From positions 2,232,001-2,296,000 of the forward strand of contig NZ_CP096184.1 in assembly GCF_020447105.2 (NCBI RefSeq): 64,000 bases of DNA, written 5' to 3'. Position 1 is the first letter of the stretch, and the number at the start of each line of letters is the position of its first letter. A model generated the notes under the pieces. That model made no database searches and was not told the origin of the DNA. It saw only the letters and a list, made by a program, of their open reading frames with translations. Positions 17,236 to 24,560 of the stretch are shown in pieces. Origin of the DNA: Demequina sp. TMPB413 (GTDB lineage Bacteria; Actinomycetota; Actinomycetes; Actinomycetales; Demequinaceae). The translations under genes and the position numbers were made by a program.

Positions 17236-18164
17236 GCCGCCACCTCCTGGTGTAGGCCGTCGCGGATCTCGCGGACACGGCGGCGTGACAGGTCGGCGCG
17301 CTTCGCCGTCTCCTGCAGGCTGAGACGCGCTTCAAGGCACAGGCGGATCACCTCGTCCTTCTCACGGGGTGACAGTGCGATGCCGGTCTCGCCCGCGACT
17401 GCGGCGTCGATCACGCTCTGGTCAATCCGTGAGGAACGGGCCAGAATCCCCGCGGGCTTGGCAGCAGGGTTGTCGAGGTCGTCTTCGTCCCACGCCGCCG
17501 GTGGCGCCCACTTGCGGTCGAACGCAAGCCGACGTGCGACCGACGCCTGACGCGACGGAGGTGGAGGGGTGGACGACAGCTCCGCATACAAGGCGACCAC
17601 GGAAGCACGCGTCGACGCACGAACCCAACGTGTCTTGTTGCGCCGCGGGTTCAGCAGATGAGAGACCGTCGACGACGACGCACCGAGCCGGGCCTGCAGC
17701 ACCCGTGCCGGCCAGCCCAACGCAACCAAAGCCTGCAGCCGACGACGGGTGCCGACAACGTGCACCAAACAATCCGTGTCATCGGCGATCGCCACCGCTT
17801 CCACGGCGAGCAACGCCGACGCGGTCGTGCGGGTGACACGCTTCGAAGCGGGCTTGCCCGGCCAGTCCCCGACGAGCATCCTGATCGACGTGCGATGGAT
17901 CCCCGATCGCGACTCGATCTGCCCCACAGTGAGGGACTCACGAAGGCGGAGCACATGCTCACGCACCGGCTCAGCATCAACATAGGAGTGCGTGCCCGTC
18001 GCCGTCCGATACGAGGTCAGCTTCGCGTGACGGCGCACCGCTGCCAGGCACGGCGCACAACGGCACCCGTCACGCTGCGCCGCCAGGTACGTGCCATGGA
18101 AGTGCTTAGCCCGCGGGTGAGGGCACGCCTCGTTCGGCGTCGTCGGCCGATCAGTGACACTCAC
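17232..18164 (-). CDS. HTH-containing phage protein
   Basis: A 310-residue protein. It begins with a Cys/His cluster ([13 protein letters not shown] then [15 protein letters not shown]), a module found in many actinophage early proteins. Several helix-turn-helix-like parts follow: [20 protein letters not shown] near residue 75, [16 protein letters not shown] near 158, and [20 protein letters not shown] near the C-terminus. It probably binds DNA at several sites. It overlaps both neighbours by ATGA. Confidence 0.75.
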
Positions 18165-18547
18165 ACCGTCACCTCCGGGGCCGGACGAGGGCCAAGGGCC
18201 TTGAACAGGTGGGCACCACGCACTGCGGCTTGGAAGACGCGGTCGCGTTCGGCGTGGCTGAAGGGTTTGCCAGCAGCATGGGCGATGGCTCGTTGCTGGG
18301 CGACGTATTGGCGGGCACTGTCGAGAACCTCGGCACGATCGGCCTCCGTGGTGCCGGCGACGAAGCCAGGCATACGAGTCACATATGCGAAGTCCCTGCA
18401 GGTCGCGATGACGGAGCAGTTCCCACAGAAGGTGCGGGCCTCGTCGATCTCTGCGCGGCTCAGCTGTTGCGCCGGCACGGTGAACGCTCTCGGCAGCGAT
18501 TCCACGGGCGGCTTGCAGCGTTGCGTGTCAGCAGTCAGGGTCCTCAT
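18161..18547 (-). CDS. WhiB-like iron-sulfur regulator (phage-encoded)
   Basis: A 128-residue protein starting [11 protein letters not shown]. Cysteines at 11, 41, 44 and 50 give the WhiB pattern C-xn-C-x2-C-x5-C ([12 protein letters not shown]), which binds a [4Fe-4S] cluster. Downstream is [11 protein letters not shown], a variant of the GVWGG turn, and a basic C-terminus. Wbl proteins act with the primary sigma factor of actinobacteria. Phage versions (for example in mycobacteriophage TM4) can interfere with host WhiB regulation. The start is set by an ATGA overlap. Confidence 0.85.
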
Positions 18548-19197
18548 GCCGCCCTCACCCACCAGGCGATGACGCCCGCCCCGAACACGAGGGCGCCGGC
18601 GACGGGGAGCCACCACCAGGCGGACACCAGCGACCAGGGAGACGGTTGCGGTGTGGGGCCGGTGGGCTCGGCGTCGGAGGCGTGCGTGTTCGTGGCGGGC
18701 GTCGTGATCCGTGGGACTGGTCCACCCTCAGCGAAGACCACCCGCTCCCGGGTCACCTGTTCCTGGTCCTTCGGTGCGGCGCGCGACAGCATCACGGCCG
18801 ACGCCAACGCCGCCGACTCGCCCTTCAACGCGAGCAGACGGGCCGAGTACTTCACCGCGGTCGTCGGACGGATCGACCGCGACCACAATGCGGTGACCTT
18901 GATCAACGTGCCCTCAGTGGCCGTGTGCGCGAGGCTCTCTCGCTCCAGGTTCGCCTTCGTGGCGTCGTGCAGGATCCGCTCGCCCGCATACAGGGCACGG
19001 GCCAGGTTCAGGTCGCCCTGGATGCGGGCCGCGTCGTCAGTCATCCGCTCGAGCGCCGCGTCCAACGCGGTCGACCGCATCCACAACGACACGAGCATCA
19101 GCAACGCCGCGACGATGCCGACGCCGACGTTCGACTGCACCAGCGCCACCACACCGACCAGGACCGCCACGGCGTACACCCACCGCCACCACACCAT
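18544..19197 (-). CDS. Membrane protein, hypothetical, phage
   Basis: A 217-residue protein starting MVWWRWVYAVAVLVGVVALV. Two helices span residues about 5-20 and 23-40. A long helical or coiled section of about 100 residues follows (DAALERMTDDAARIQGDLNL and so on), then a Pro/Thr linker and a final membrane segment (WWWLPVAGALVFGAGVIAWW). The ATG shares a base with the upstream stop (TGATG). Function unknown; it could be a membrane-anchored superinfection or signalling protein. Confidence 0.65.
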   Translation of the reverse strand: MVWWRWVYAVAVLVGVVALVQSNVGVGIVAALLMLVSLWMRSTALDAALERMTDDAARIQGDLNLARALYAGERILHDATKANLERESLAHTATEGTLIKVTALWSRSIRPTTAVKYSARLLALKGESAALASAVMLSRAAPKDQEQVTRERVVFAEGGPVPRITTPATNTHASDAEPTGPTPQPSPWSLVSAWWWLPVAGALVFGAGVIAWWVRAA

Positions 19198-19514
19198 CAC
19201 CACACACCGCCCTGCCGCGATACCCAACCGGCACCACACGCCAGGACATAGGCGACGCCCGCGAACAGCAGCGCGCCCGGCCGGCCGGGGTTCGTCTCCG
19301 TTGCCGGCGACATCAACGCCACCACCGTGAACACCACGGCCGTCAGGCCAAAGACGGCACACCAACGGCGTGCCACATATGGGGTGACCGCATCAGCGAC
19401 CTGCTCCACATTGCCGTCGTGGCACCAACAGTCACACACCGAACACGCGGGCTGGTGTTGGCCATCACGGCAGTCAAGGCTGATACCCAAGCTGCGACGT
19501 CGCGGGCCGTTCAT
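19197..19514 (-). CDS. Small membrane protein with Cys-rich N-terminus
   Basis: A 105-residue protein starting MNGPRRRSLGISLDCRDGQH. The pattern CRDGQHQPACSVCDCWCHD could bind metal. Two membrane helices follow (WCAVFGLTAVVFTVVALM and ALLFAGVAYVLACGAGW). It overlaps the upstream 36-residue gene by ATGA and the next gene by one base. Unknown function. Confidence 0.6.
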   Translation of the reverse strand: MNGPRRRSLGISLDCRDGQHQPACSVCDCWCHDGNVEQVADAVTPYVARRWCAVFGLTAVVFTVVALMSPATETNPGRPGALLFAGVAYVLACGAGWVSRQGGVW

Positions 19515-19621
19515 GACGCCAGACCCTTGATCCACGCGAGGACCAACAACACGCCCGCGATCGGGACAACGAGCGCCGCCGTACCGTTCCTCACCGGGCG
19601 CGGGGTTCGCCACTTGACCAT
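19511..19621 (-). CDS. 36-residue single-pass membrane peptide
   Basis: A short frame starting MVKWRTPRPVRNG, then one hydrophobic helix (TAALVVPIAGVLLVLAWI) and ending KGLAS. Its ATG shares bases with the ParB stop (TGATG) and its stop overlaps the next ATG (ATGA), so it is fitted between two genes. That fit is the main reason to believe it. The basic N-terminus suggests an inside-in orientation. Confidence 0.6.
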   Translation of the reverse strand: MVKWRTPRPVRNGTAALVVPIAGVLLVLAWIKGLAS

Positions 19622-21186
19622 CACTCATCACCCGGATCCGCATCGTCGACGTCGTCGAAACGCTCATCCTCGTGGAGCTCAGCGTCACCCTCAGGGTCGA
19701 CGTCCTCGTCGTTCTCGGTGGTCTCGGTGGTCTCGGTCGCGAGGCGATCCACGCCACTGGACAGCATCTGCTGCTCGAGGTCGTGCAGCTTGTGACCATG
19801 CTCTGACAGCGTCCTCAGGTACAACACGACCAGGCCGACGTCGACCAAGGTCAGGTCGTGTTGGCTGCTGCCGAGGTAGCCGCCAAGAGGCCCGTCCAGT
19901 GTCAGCAACGTGGAGAGGGTCAGCAGCGCGAAGTGGTTCTCGGGCAGTACCGCGTCCTCCGGGAGCGCATCGGAAGGCGAGGCCTCCCACAGCAGGTATG
20001 TGTCGTGCTCGTCACCGTCACGCAGGAGCAGTGCGCGTGCGACGTCGACGGCGACCGCCGCGAGCGCGGCGTATGTGGGTGCGGTCTCGACGCCCTGGGC
20101 GGTCAGGGTGTGGAGCAGCCACTGGCGGCGGTCCGTGTTCGCGGTCTCGATCGCGGCACGTGCTGCAGCAAACTCCGCAAGACGGGCAGCGTGTTCTTCG
20201 CGTTGCTTGTCGATCTCGGCTTGCCGGTCGGGGTCGACGTTCACGCCGGCGAATGCTTCAGGGTGGTGCTTCTCGGGTTCCGCGCACATGTGGCTTCCCC
20301 AGGACAGTGCGTTCTCGCACCAGGCCTTGCTGGTTCCGGTGATGTGGATCTCAGCACCGGGGCAGTGAGCGTGCTCGTCGCGGGAGATCCCCATGCGCGC
20401 GATGCTGCGCGGGTCGTTGTAGCCGGCCGTCTCGTGCGTCACGACCAGCTTGTAGCCCGCTGCCTGAAGGTCCGTCTTTGCCTTCTCGAGCGCCTCGCGT
20501 TCCGACACGACGCGCCTGGCCTCGCCCATCACGACGTCGACCATGACGTGCGGGTTCATGAGTTTCGCGAGGTTGTCCTGCCACACATCCGGGTGGGCGT
20601 CCTTCCAGTCCGCGAAGTGCAGGGCGTCCTCGATCGTGAGTTGGTGGTGGTCGACGTGGCGGCGCACGGGCTCTGGCATGCCGGCGATGCGCAGGCGGGT
20701 GTCGACGGTGTTCTTCGCCCGGCCAGTGCGGCGCACGATCGTCGCCTTCGACACGCCGAGGTCGAGGAGGCCTTGGTAGCCGTCGCCCTCCTCGGAGATC
20801 GTCAGGTCGATGCGTTGCAGGTTCTCGACGAGCATCACCTCGAGCTGCTCGGTCTCGTCCATGTCCTCGTCGACGAGAGCGGGCACCGTGGTGCGACCAG
20901 CCACGAGCGACGCGGCGATACGTCGGTGGCCGGCGACCGTGAGGTAGCGGCCCTCGTCGGTCGGGTGAGGCACCACCGTGGCGGGTTGCTTCACACCGTG
21001 GGCCCGGATCGACTCAGCCAGTTCGCCGAGCTCACCGACGTCGCGGCGCGGGTTACGCGGGTGAGGGTCGATCCGGTCGATCGGGATCTCGTGCACCAGG
21101 GTGGTGCCGGCGGCGAGAGAGTCCATCGCCTTCGATGACGCCGCGGTCTTGTCTACGGCTTTGACGGGTGTGCGCTTGGTGGCCAT
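19621..21186 (-). CDS. ParB/Spo0J-like nuclease-fold protein
   Basis: A 521-residue protein. A ParB/sulfiredoxin domain covers about residues 30-125 (IPIDRIDPHPRNPRRDVGEL, then the RYLTVAGHRRIAASLVAG box II and MLVENLQRIDLTISEEGDGY). An HTH follows (LLDLGVSKATIVRRTGRAKN). The rest is a long phage-specific C-terminus with a Cys/His segment (HAHCPGAEIHI, then AWCENALSWGSHMC) and an acidic end. No ParA gene is adjacent, and the gene sits in the early lytic operon, so plasmid-like partition is unlikely. Such ParB-like proteins in actinophages may regulate transcription or bind CTP. I cannot tell which from sequence. Confidence 0.85.
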   Translation of the reverse strand: MATKRTPVKAVDKTAASSKAMDSLAAGTTLVHEIPIDRIDPHPRNPRRDVGELGELAESIRAHGVKQPATVVPHPTDEGRYLTVAGHRRIAASLVAGRTTVPALVDEDMDETEQLEVMLVENLQRIDLTISEEGDGYQGLLDLGVSKATIVRRTGRAKNTVDTRLRIAGMPEPVRRHVDHHQLTIEDALHFADWKDAHPDVWQDNLAKLMNPHVMVDVVMGEARRVVSEREALEKAKTDLQAAGYKLVVTHETAGYNDPRSIARMGISRDEHAHCPGAEIHITGTSKAWCENALSWGSHMCAEPEKHHPEAFAGVNVDPDRQAEIDKQREEHAARLAEFAAARAAIETANTDRRQWLLHTLTAQGVETAPTYAALAAVAVDVARALLLRDGDEHDTYLLWEASPSDALPEDAVLPENHFALLTLSTLLTLDGPLGGYLGSSQHDLTLVDVGLVVLYLRTLSEHGHKLHDLEQQMLSSGVDRLATETTETTENDEDVDPEGDAELHEDERFDDVDDADPGDE

Positions 21187-21223
21187 GGGCTAGGCCCTTT
21201 CTGTGCTGGGTGAGTGGTGCGGG

Positions 21224-21505
21224 TTAATAGGCGCGGACGCGATCGCGTCCACGTCGCGGGCGGGCATGCGGGCGAGGGCACACCGACAGGTGGTTGATCG
21301 CCATGTGCTCCTCGTGGAAGTTGAAGGGCTCCTTGACCGTGATCGGGCGGGCAAACCACCCGCCGGCCGGGTTGTCCCAGATCGCCCACGACGCACGCGG
21401 ATCCTTCTTGTCTGCCGGCGACGGCGGGTTGATCGGCACCCGCTTACCCGTGTCCGGGTTGTACGCGAACTCGATCTCTGCGTTGCATCCCCTGCACCTA
21501 GCCAC
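21224..21505 (-). CDS. Small zinc-finger-like hypothetical protein
   Basis: A 93-residue protein from a GTG at 21505 that overlaps the previous stop by 8 bases. It opens VARCRGCNAEIEFAYNPDTG, continues KRVPINPPSPADKKDPRASW, then EEHMAINHLSVCP and a basic tail. The pattern C-x2-C ... H ... C fits a rubredoxin/zinc-ribbon-like site. It resembles short zinc-binding proteins ('CxxCgaxI.w..t..Gk..P.d') found widely in actinophages. Confidence 0.7.
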   Translation of the reverse strand: MARCRGCNAEIEFAYNPDTGKRVPINPPSPADKKDPRASWAIWDNPAGGWFARPITVKEPFNFHEEHMAINHLSVCPRPHARPRRGRDRVRAY

Positions 21506-21902
21506 GTTCCGACACCTCCTCGAGCAGGCGGTCCGCACACTGGCGCAGCGTCTCCGCCTCCGCCTGCAGACCAGCCCACGTCGCGTCGTCCAACACCTCG
21601 TCCATGCCCCGGCGCAACAACACACGCGCCTCCGAGTGCCACACCCGCGCCAGACGACGCATGTGGTAGTTCCGGCGCCAATCAGGCTTGCGGTACGCGA
21701 TGAAGGCTCGGGCAACGTCACGCTGGAACGGGCTCAACTCCACGCCGCCGACGGCCAGCATCGCCATGAACTCTTCATCGCTCGGCTCGGGCTCAGTCGG
21801 CAGGATGCACGAGGTCGGGCTCGCCCCAGCGGGCGCGACAGACACCGGCCCGATCCACGGCTTGCCGCCCGTGGCCCTCGGTCCGAAGCGCCGCACCATC
21901 AC
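21498..21902 (-). CDS. Hypothetical phage protein
   Basis: A 134-residue protein. A disordered start is followed by helices: ELSPFQRDVARAFIAYRK, NYHMRRLARVWHSEARVLLR and LQAEAETLRQCADRLLEEVS. The ATG overlaps the upstream stop (ATGA). No recognised domain. Confidence 0.6.
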   Translation of the reverse strand: MMVRRFGPRATGGKPWIGPVSVAPAGASPTSCILPTEPEPSDEEFMAMLAVGGVELSPFQRDVARAFIAYRKPDWRRNYHMRRLARVWHSEARVLLRRGMDEVLDDATWAGLQAEAETLRQCADRLLEEVSERG

Positions 21903-22273
21903 TGCACCCCGACCTGGTGCATCGAGTCGAGCACCGACTCAACGTCACGCGACGCCCTCACCAACGGCGCGAGCATCGCCTCAGCAAAGTGCCGACGCGG
22001 ATCCTCCGGCGGGATCGCCGCGAGCGCGGCCATGCCGTCCTGCAGAGCCCGCTCGGCGTCACGGAAGCGTTCGATGGCGGAGCCCATGCGACGCAGCGCG
22101 ACGTCGGCCGCGATGTACGCGGGGATGTCGGTCGTGGGGTCGGGCTCGGGGAGTTGCACACCACCGCATGCGGTCAGTGGGGGTTGTGCCGCCGGCAGGC
22201 TGGGGAGGTTGCCAGACGCAACGTTTCCTGCCGGCGGCACAAGCTCTAGGTAGGTGGGGCGGTGCATGGTCAT
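21899..22273 (-). CDS. Hypothetical phage protein
   Basis: A 124-residue protein starting MTMHRPTYLELVPPAGNVAS, with a helical second half (AAIERFRDAERALQDGMAAL-like). The ATG at 22273 overlaps the stop of the upstream small membrane gene. No recognised domain. Confidence 0.6.
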   Translation of the reverse strand: MTMHRPTYLELVPPAGNVASGNLPSLPAAQPPLTACGGVQLPEPDPTTDIPAYIAADVALRRMGSAIERFRDAERALQDGMAALAAIPPEDPRRHFAEAMLAPLVRASRDVESVLDSMHQVGVQ

Positions 22274-22401
22274 CGCTGCCCCTCGATGAACGCGATCGCC
22301 GCGCCGGTGAGAATGCCGGCGCCCAGCGCGAGGACAGAGACGACGGTCACGGCCAGCCACCCGAAGGTGCGGCCCACGCGACGACCCGTGCTGTGCCTCA
22401 T
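22270..22401 (-). CDS. 43-residue membrane protein
   Basis: A short protein starting MRHSTGRRVGRTFGW, with one strong membrane helix (LAVTVVSVLALGAGILTGAA) and a short end FIEGQR. The ATG overlaps the upstream stop and its stop overlaps the next ATG, both ATGA. This double fit supports translation. Unknown function. Confidence 0.65.
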   Translation of the reverse strand: MRHSTGRRVGRTFGWLAVTVVSVLALGAGILTGAAIAFIEGQR

Positions 22402-22673
22402 GACGTCGCCACCGCAACTGGAGGGACCACACGGTAACGGCGTCGATCGCACGCGGGACAGGTCGTGCGGTAGGAGCCGATGTTCGTTAGGTCGCCGTCC
22501 GCGGGCTCGACCGTGAGACGCCACCCCTCGCGCTCAATGGCCGCGACGACGTACCCGATTTCCATACCCGGGATTCCGGCAAACCGTGAGTCGACCGAGA
22601 CCTCCGCCTCCTCGGGGCAAAGTGCCTCACCTGGACCATCGCAATACGCAGTCATAGACGAGGCGAGCATCAC
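22398..22673 (-). CDS. Small hypothetical protein with CPAC motif
   Basis: A 91-residue protein with Cys at residue 11, ALCPEE near 18, and TTCPACDRRRYRVV at the end. The four Cys could bind zinc. The central VAAIEREGWRLTVEPADG is strand-helix-like. It overlaps both neighbours by ATGA. Confidence 0.6.
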   Translation of the reverse strand: MMLASSMTAYCDGPGEALCPEEAEVSVDSRFAGIPGMEIGYVVAAIEREGWRLTVEPADGDLTNIGSYRTTCPACDRRRYRVVPPVAVATS

Positions 22674-22909
22674 GCCACCGCCCTGGACGTCGGTGACTTA
22701 GTCCCTACAGGACGCGAGCGCGTGTAGCGTTCGGCACGCACCCGGTCAGCGATGCGCTTCTCATAGGCGAGACGCGAAGACAGTGTCGCGATGGTCGCGA
22801 GCGCGGCTTCGAGTTCGGCACGGACGTCGCGCAGCTCGCGCTCGGTGTCGCGGACGGCGTGCCGACTGCGGGACTTCATGGGCGTGTCGAAGAACGTCTG
22901 AGTTGGCAT
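22670..22909 (-). CDS. First gene of the early operon: small coiled-coil protein
   Basis: A 79-residue protein starting MPTQTFFDTPMKSRSRHAVR behind a GGAGGTGGCG leader. A coiled helix follows (ERELRDVRAELEAALATIAT) and then a basic tail. It is the most upstream minus-strand gene of the long phage operon, so its promoter should lie in the 71-base gap to the divergent HIRAN gene. I see no convincing -35/-10 pair there. Confidence 0.6.
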   Translation of the reverse strand: MPTQTFFDTPMKSRSRHAVRDTERELRDVRAELEAALATIATLSSRLAYEKRIADRVRAERYTRSRPVGTKSPTSRAVA

Positions 22910-22980
22910 CACGCCACCTCCTGGTGACGGGCCGCGAGCGCGGCGGTAGCGTGAGGGGCATCCAGCGAGAGGGGTTCGAC

Positions 22981-23898
22981 GTGGGGTTGTTTGGGAAGCG
23001 GCGTAGAGAGCCGACGCCCGCAGAGATCGCGGCGCACAAGGCGGAGGTCCGGGCGCACCTTGCGCGCGTCGACGCTGCGCGGAAGGCCAAGCAGGCAAAC
23101 ACCGTGGTGGTCGAGGCCAGCGACGGACACCTTGCGAGCGGCGCCGAGACGCTGGAGCCCCGCAAGGGACTGGTCGACCGGACGCGGGTTGAGGTTCCCT
23201 CCGATGCGGTGGTTCAGCGGCGGGCGACGGTGCCCGAGTACACCGAGATCGTGGGCGTGGGGCACCGGGGGTCGGCGCTCGAGCGTTCCCTCACCCCGAA
23301 CGAGCAGCGCGCAGAGGAGTCGGTGGTCACGGTCGAGTTGCGAGCCGACCCTGGCAACGAGAAGGATCCACGCGCGATCGCCGCCTTCCACCGGGGAGAG
23401 CACATTGGCTTCGTGGCGAAGGGCGAGACGAAGTGGTTCCACCCTCAGCTTGATGACCTGGCCGTGGGCGAGGTACTCACTCTCGAGGCGGTGCAAGTGC
23501 TGCGGTACGGCAGACGCTACGTTCGCGTGTACGCGTTCGCCGATCCGCTCGCCTCGAAGGTTGGCGAGCCGACCGTGCTGCTCTCGATCGGCAACATTCG
23601 AGGTCAGAATGTCGATCAGGCGGCGATCGCCGCGTGGTTTGAGGCCAACGCCCAGGAGGGTGCGAGGTTCACGACGACGGTCGCGCAGCTCGCGGCGCAT
23701 CCGCACAGCCCCGACCATGTCGTGATCCACTTGGATGGAGTGGCTGTGGCCGTCGCACCGCAGGGACGCCGCCACGAGATGGCGGCCGAGGTGCGTGCCG
23801 CTAACGAGAAGGGAGCCACACTCGGAGCACCCGTTCGGGTGTCGCATACCGACTCCGGCGCCTGGACCGTGACCATCCAGAAGCCCGCCGGCGTGTAG
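22981..23898 (+). CDS. HIRAN-domain protein, lone plus-strand prophage gene
   Basis: A 305-residue protein from a GTG at 22981 with GAGAGGGG a few bases upstream. Residues 1-45 are a charged helix (PTPAEIAAHKAEVRAHLARV). Residues about 85-165 match the HIRAN pattern: VVTVELRADPGNEKDPRAIA, a GEHIGFVAKGETKWF loop and RRYVRVYAF. The C-terminal part is of unknown fold. HIRAN domains bind DNA ends or 3' single strands, for example in HLTF and Rad5. Standing alone against the operon direction, it may be a lysogenically expressed accessory (moron) gene, possibly in DNA-end sensing or defence. Confidence 0.7.
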   Translation: MGLFGKRRREPTPAEIAAHKAEVRAHLARVDAARKAKQANTVVVEASDGHLASGAETLEPRKGLVDRTRVEVPSDAVVQRRATVPEYTEIVGVGHRGSALERSLTPNEQRAEESVVTVELRADPGNEKDPRAIAAFHRGEHIGFVAKGETKWFHPQLDDLAVGEVLTLEAVQVLRYGRRYVRVYAFADPLASKVGEPTVLLSIGNIRGQNVDQAAIAAWFEANAQEGARFTTTVAQLAAHPHSPDHVVIHLDGVAVAVAPQGRRHEMAAEVRAANEKGATLGAPVRVSHTDSGAWTVTIQKPAGV

Positions 23899-23903
23899 CC
23901 CCA

Positions 23904-24119
23904 TCACGCCGCGCCCCGATCGGGAGCAGACGAGGACGGCTTGAGCAGGCGCTCAACGTCACTGCGGCGGAAGCGGCGGTGTCCGTTCGGAGTGCGGCCC
24001 GAGGTGATGTGGCCCGCTTTCTCCCAGCGCTTGATCGTGTCGACTGAGACGCCCACAAGCCCAGCGGCCTCGCCGGTTGTCAGCAGCCGAGATGCAACAT
24101 CATCATGATTGCTTTGCAT
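23904..24119 (-). CDS. BldC/MerR-type HTH protein (excisionase or Cro-like)
   Basis: A 71-residue protein starting MQSNHDDVASRLL. The core LLTTGEAAGLVGVSVDTIKR, then WEKAGHITSGRTPNGHRRFR, is the winged-helix pattern of BldC, MerR and phage excisionases. Its promoter appears to be TTGACA at 24149-24154 and TTACCT at 24126-24131 (minus strand, 17-base spacing), which would start the transcript at or next to the ATG (leaderless). It is transcribed away from the CI-like repressor, so it is either the excisionase or the antagonist of the switch. Confidence 0.8.
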   Translation of the reverse strand: MQSNHDDVASRLLTTGEAAGLVGVSVDTIKRWEKAGHITSGRTPNGHRRFRRSDVERLLKPSSSAPDRGAA

Positions 24120-24214
24120 GGCGCAAGGTAAGCACGCTCGCACACCTCTGTCAACATCATGCTGGTGTTTCGTTCGATGTTGCGTGCTTTGCATGGTTAT
24201 GCCATACTCAGGAC
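24120..24214. promoter_or_regulatory. Divergent switch region with operator repeats
   Basis: The 95 bases between the BldC-like and CI-like genes hold an inverted repeat, CAACATC (24152-24158) and GATGTTG (24176-24182). A third copy, CAACATC, lies at 24095-24101. GCTTTGCATGG occurs twice as a direct repeat (24111-24121 and 24186-24196). The left-going promoter (TTGACA/TTACCT) and the right-going one (TTGCGT 24180-24185, CATACT 24203-24208, 17-base spacing) each overlap one copy. The copies are therefore likely operators for the repressor. Confidence 0.6.
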
Positions 24215-24553
24215 ATGGCTAATCACGCTATGAACACTCAGAGTCAGCCGACGCCCGGAGGCACGTGGGTTCCCGAGTGGTCCCTTGCTGACAAGTTCCG
24301 CAAGGCCCGCCAGTCCATAGACCTGGACCAGCGAGCTTTTGCCGAGAAGTTGGGCGTCCAGTCTGGGACGTATCAGCAGTGGGAGGCTGGCCGTGCGCGG
24401 CCGCGCCACGTCGTCGCCACAGCCAAGCGCATCGAGATGCTCACGGGGATCTCTGCGACATGGATCCTGGGCCTAGAAACGGCTGAGCCCCGCCCGGCAT
24501 CGCCGAACGGGGCAGTCGCGCGCCCGGAGGGATTCGAACCCCCAACCTTCTGA
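24215..24553 (+). CDS. CI-like phage repressor whose 3' end lies in tRNA-Arg
   Basis: A 112-residue protein starting MANHAMNTQSQPTPGG. The helix-turn-helix is FAEKLGVQSGTYQQWEAGRA within DKFRKARQSIDLDQRA...RPRHV (HTH_3/XRE fold), followed by EMLTGISATWIL. There is no peptidase domain. The last residues (ARPEGFEPPTF) are encoded by the reverse strand of the tRNA-Arg 3' half, and the TGA is inside the tRNA gene. The ATG is about where a transcript from CATACT (24203) would begin, so it may be leaderless. The gene end is probably created by integration. Confidence 0.8.
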   Translation: MANHAMNTQSQPTPGGTWVPEWSLADKFRKARQSIDLDQRAFAEKLGVQSGTYQQWEAGRARPRHVVATAKRIEMLTGISATWILGLETAEPRPASPNGAVARPEGFEPPTF

Positions 24554-24560
24554 TCCGTAG
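24519..24560. other. Probable prophage attachment junction in tRNA-Arg 3' half
   Basis: The prophage gene block abuts the 3' end of tRNA-Arg, and the repressor frame continues into it. Tyrosine integrases commonly use tRNA 3' halves from the anticodon or T loop to the end as att core. The exact core length cannot be set without the other junction, which lies beyond the left edge. Confidence 0.55.

Larger units (their letters stand above)
1..24560. mobile_element. HK97-type siphophage prophage (right part) integrated at tRNA-Arg
   Basis: A continuous minus-strand gene block runs from 22909 to the left edge. It has a packaging module (terminase small and large subunits, portal, prohead protease, HK97-fold capsid), head-tail connectors, tail tube, chaperone and tape measure, preceded by many small early genes. 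At its right end are a plus-strand HIRAN gene and a BldC-like/CI-like switch next to tRNA-Arg. No integrase, lysin, holin or receptor-binding gene is visible, so the left part must lie outside the window. The right boundary is inferred to be in the 3' half of tRNA-Arg (24519-24560), because the repressor reading frame ends there. No structural gene inside looks broken, so the element may be intact. Confidence 0.92.

Noticed and set aside
19621-21186. Plasmid-type parABS partition system
   Set aside because: No ParA gene is present and the gene is inside a lytic phage operon, so partition of an extrachromosomal element is not supported.
24077-24214. Upstream extension of the CI-like repressor
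   Set aside because: It would cross the divergent promoters and the BldC-like gene start; the ATG at 24215 fits the promoter and the HTH.
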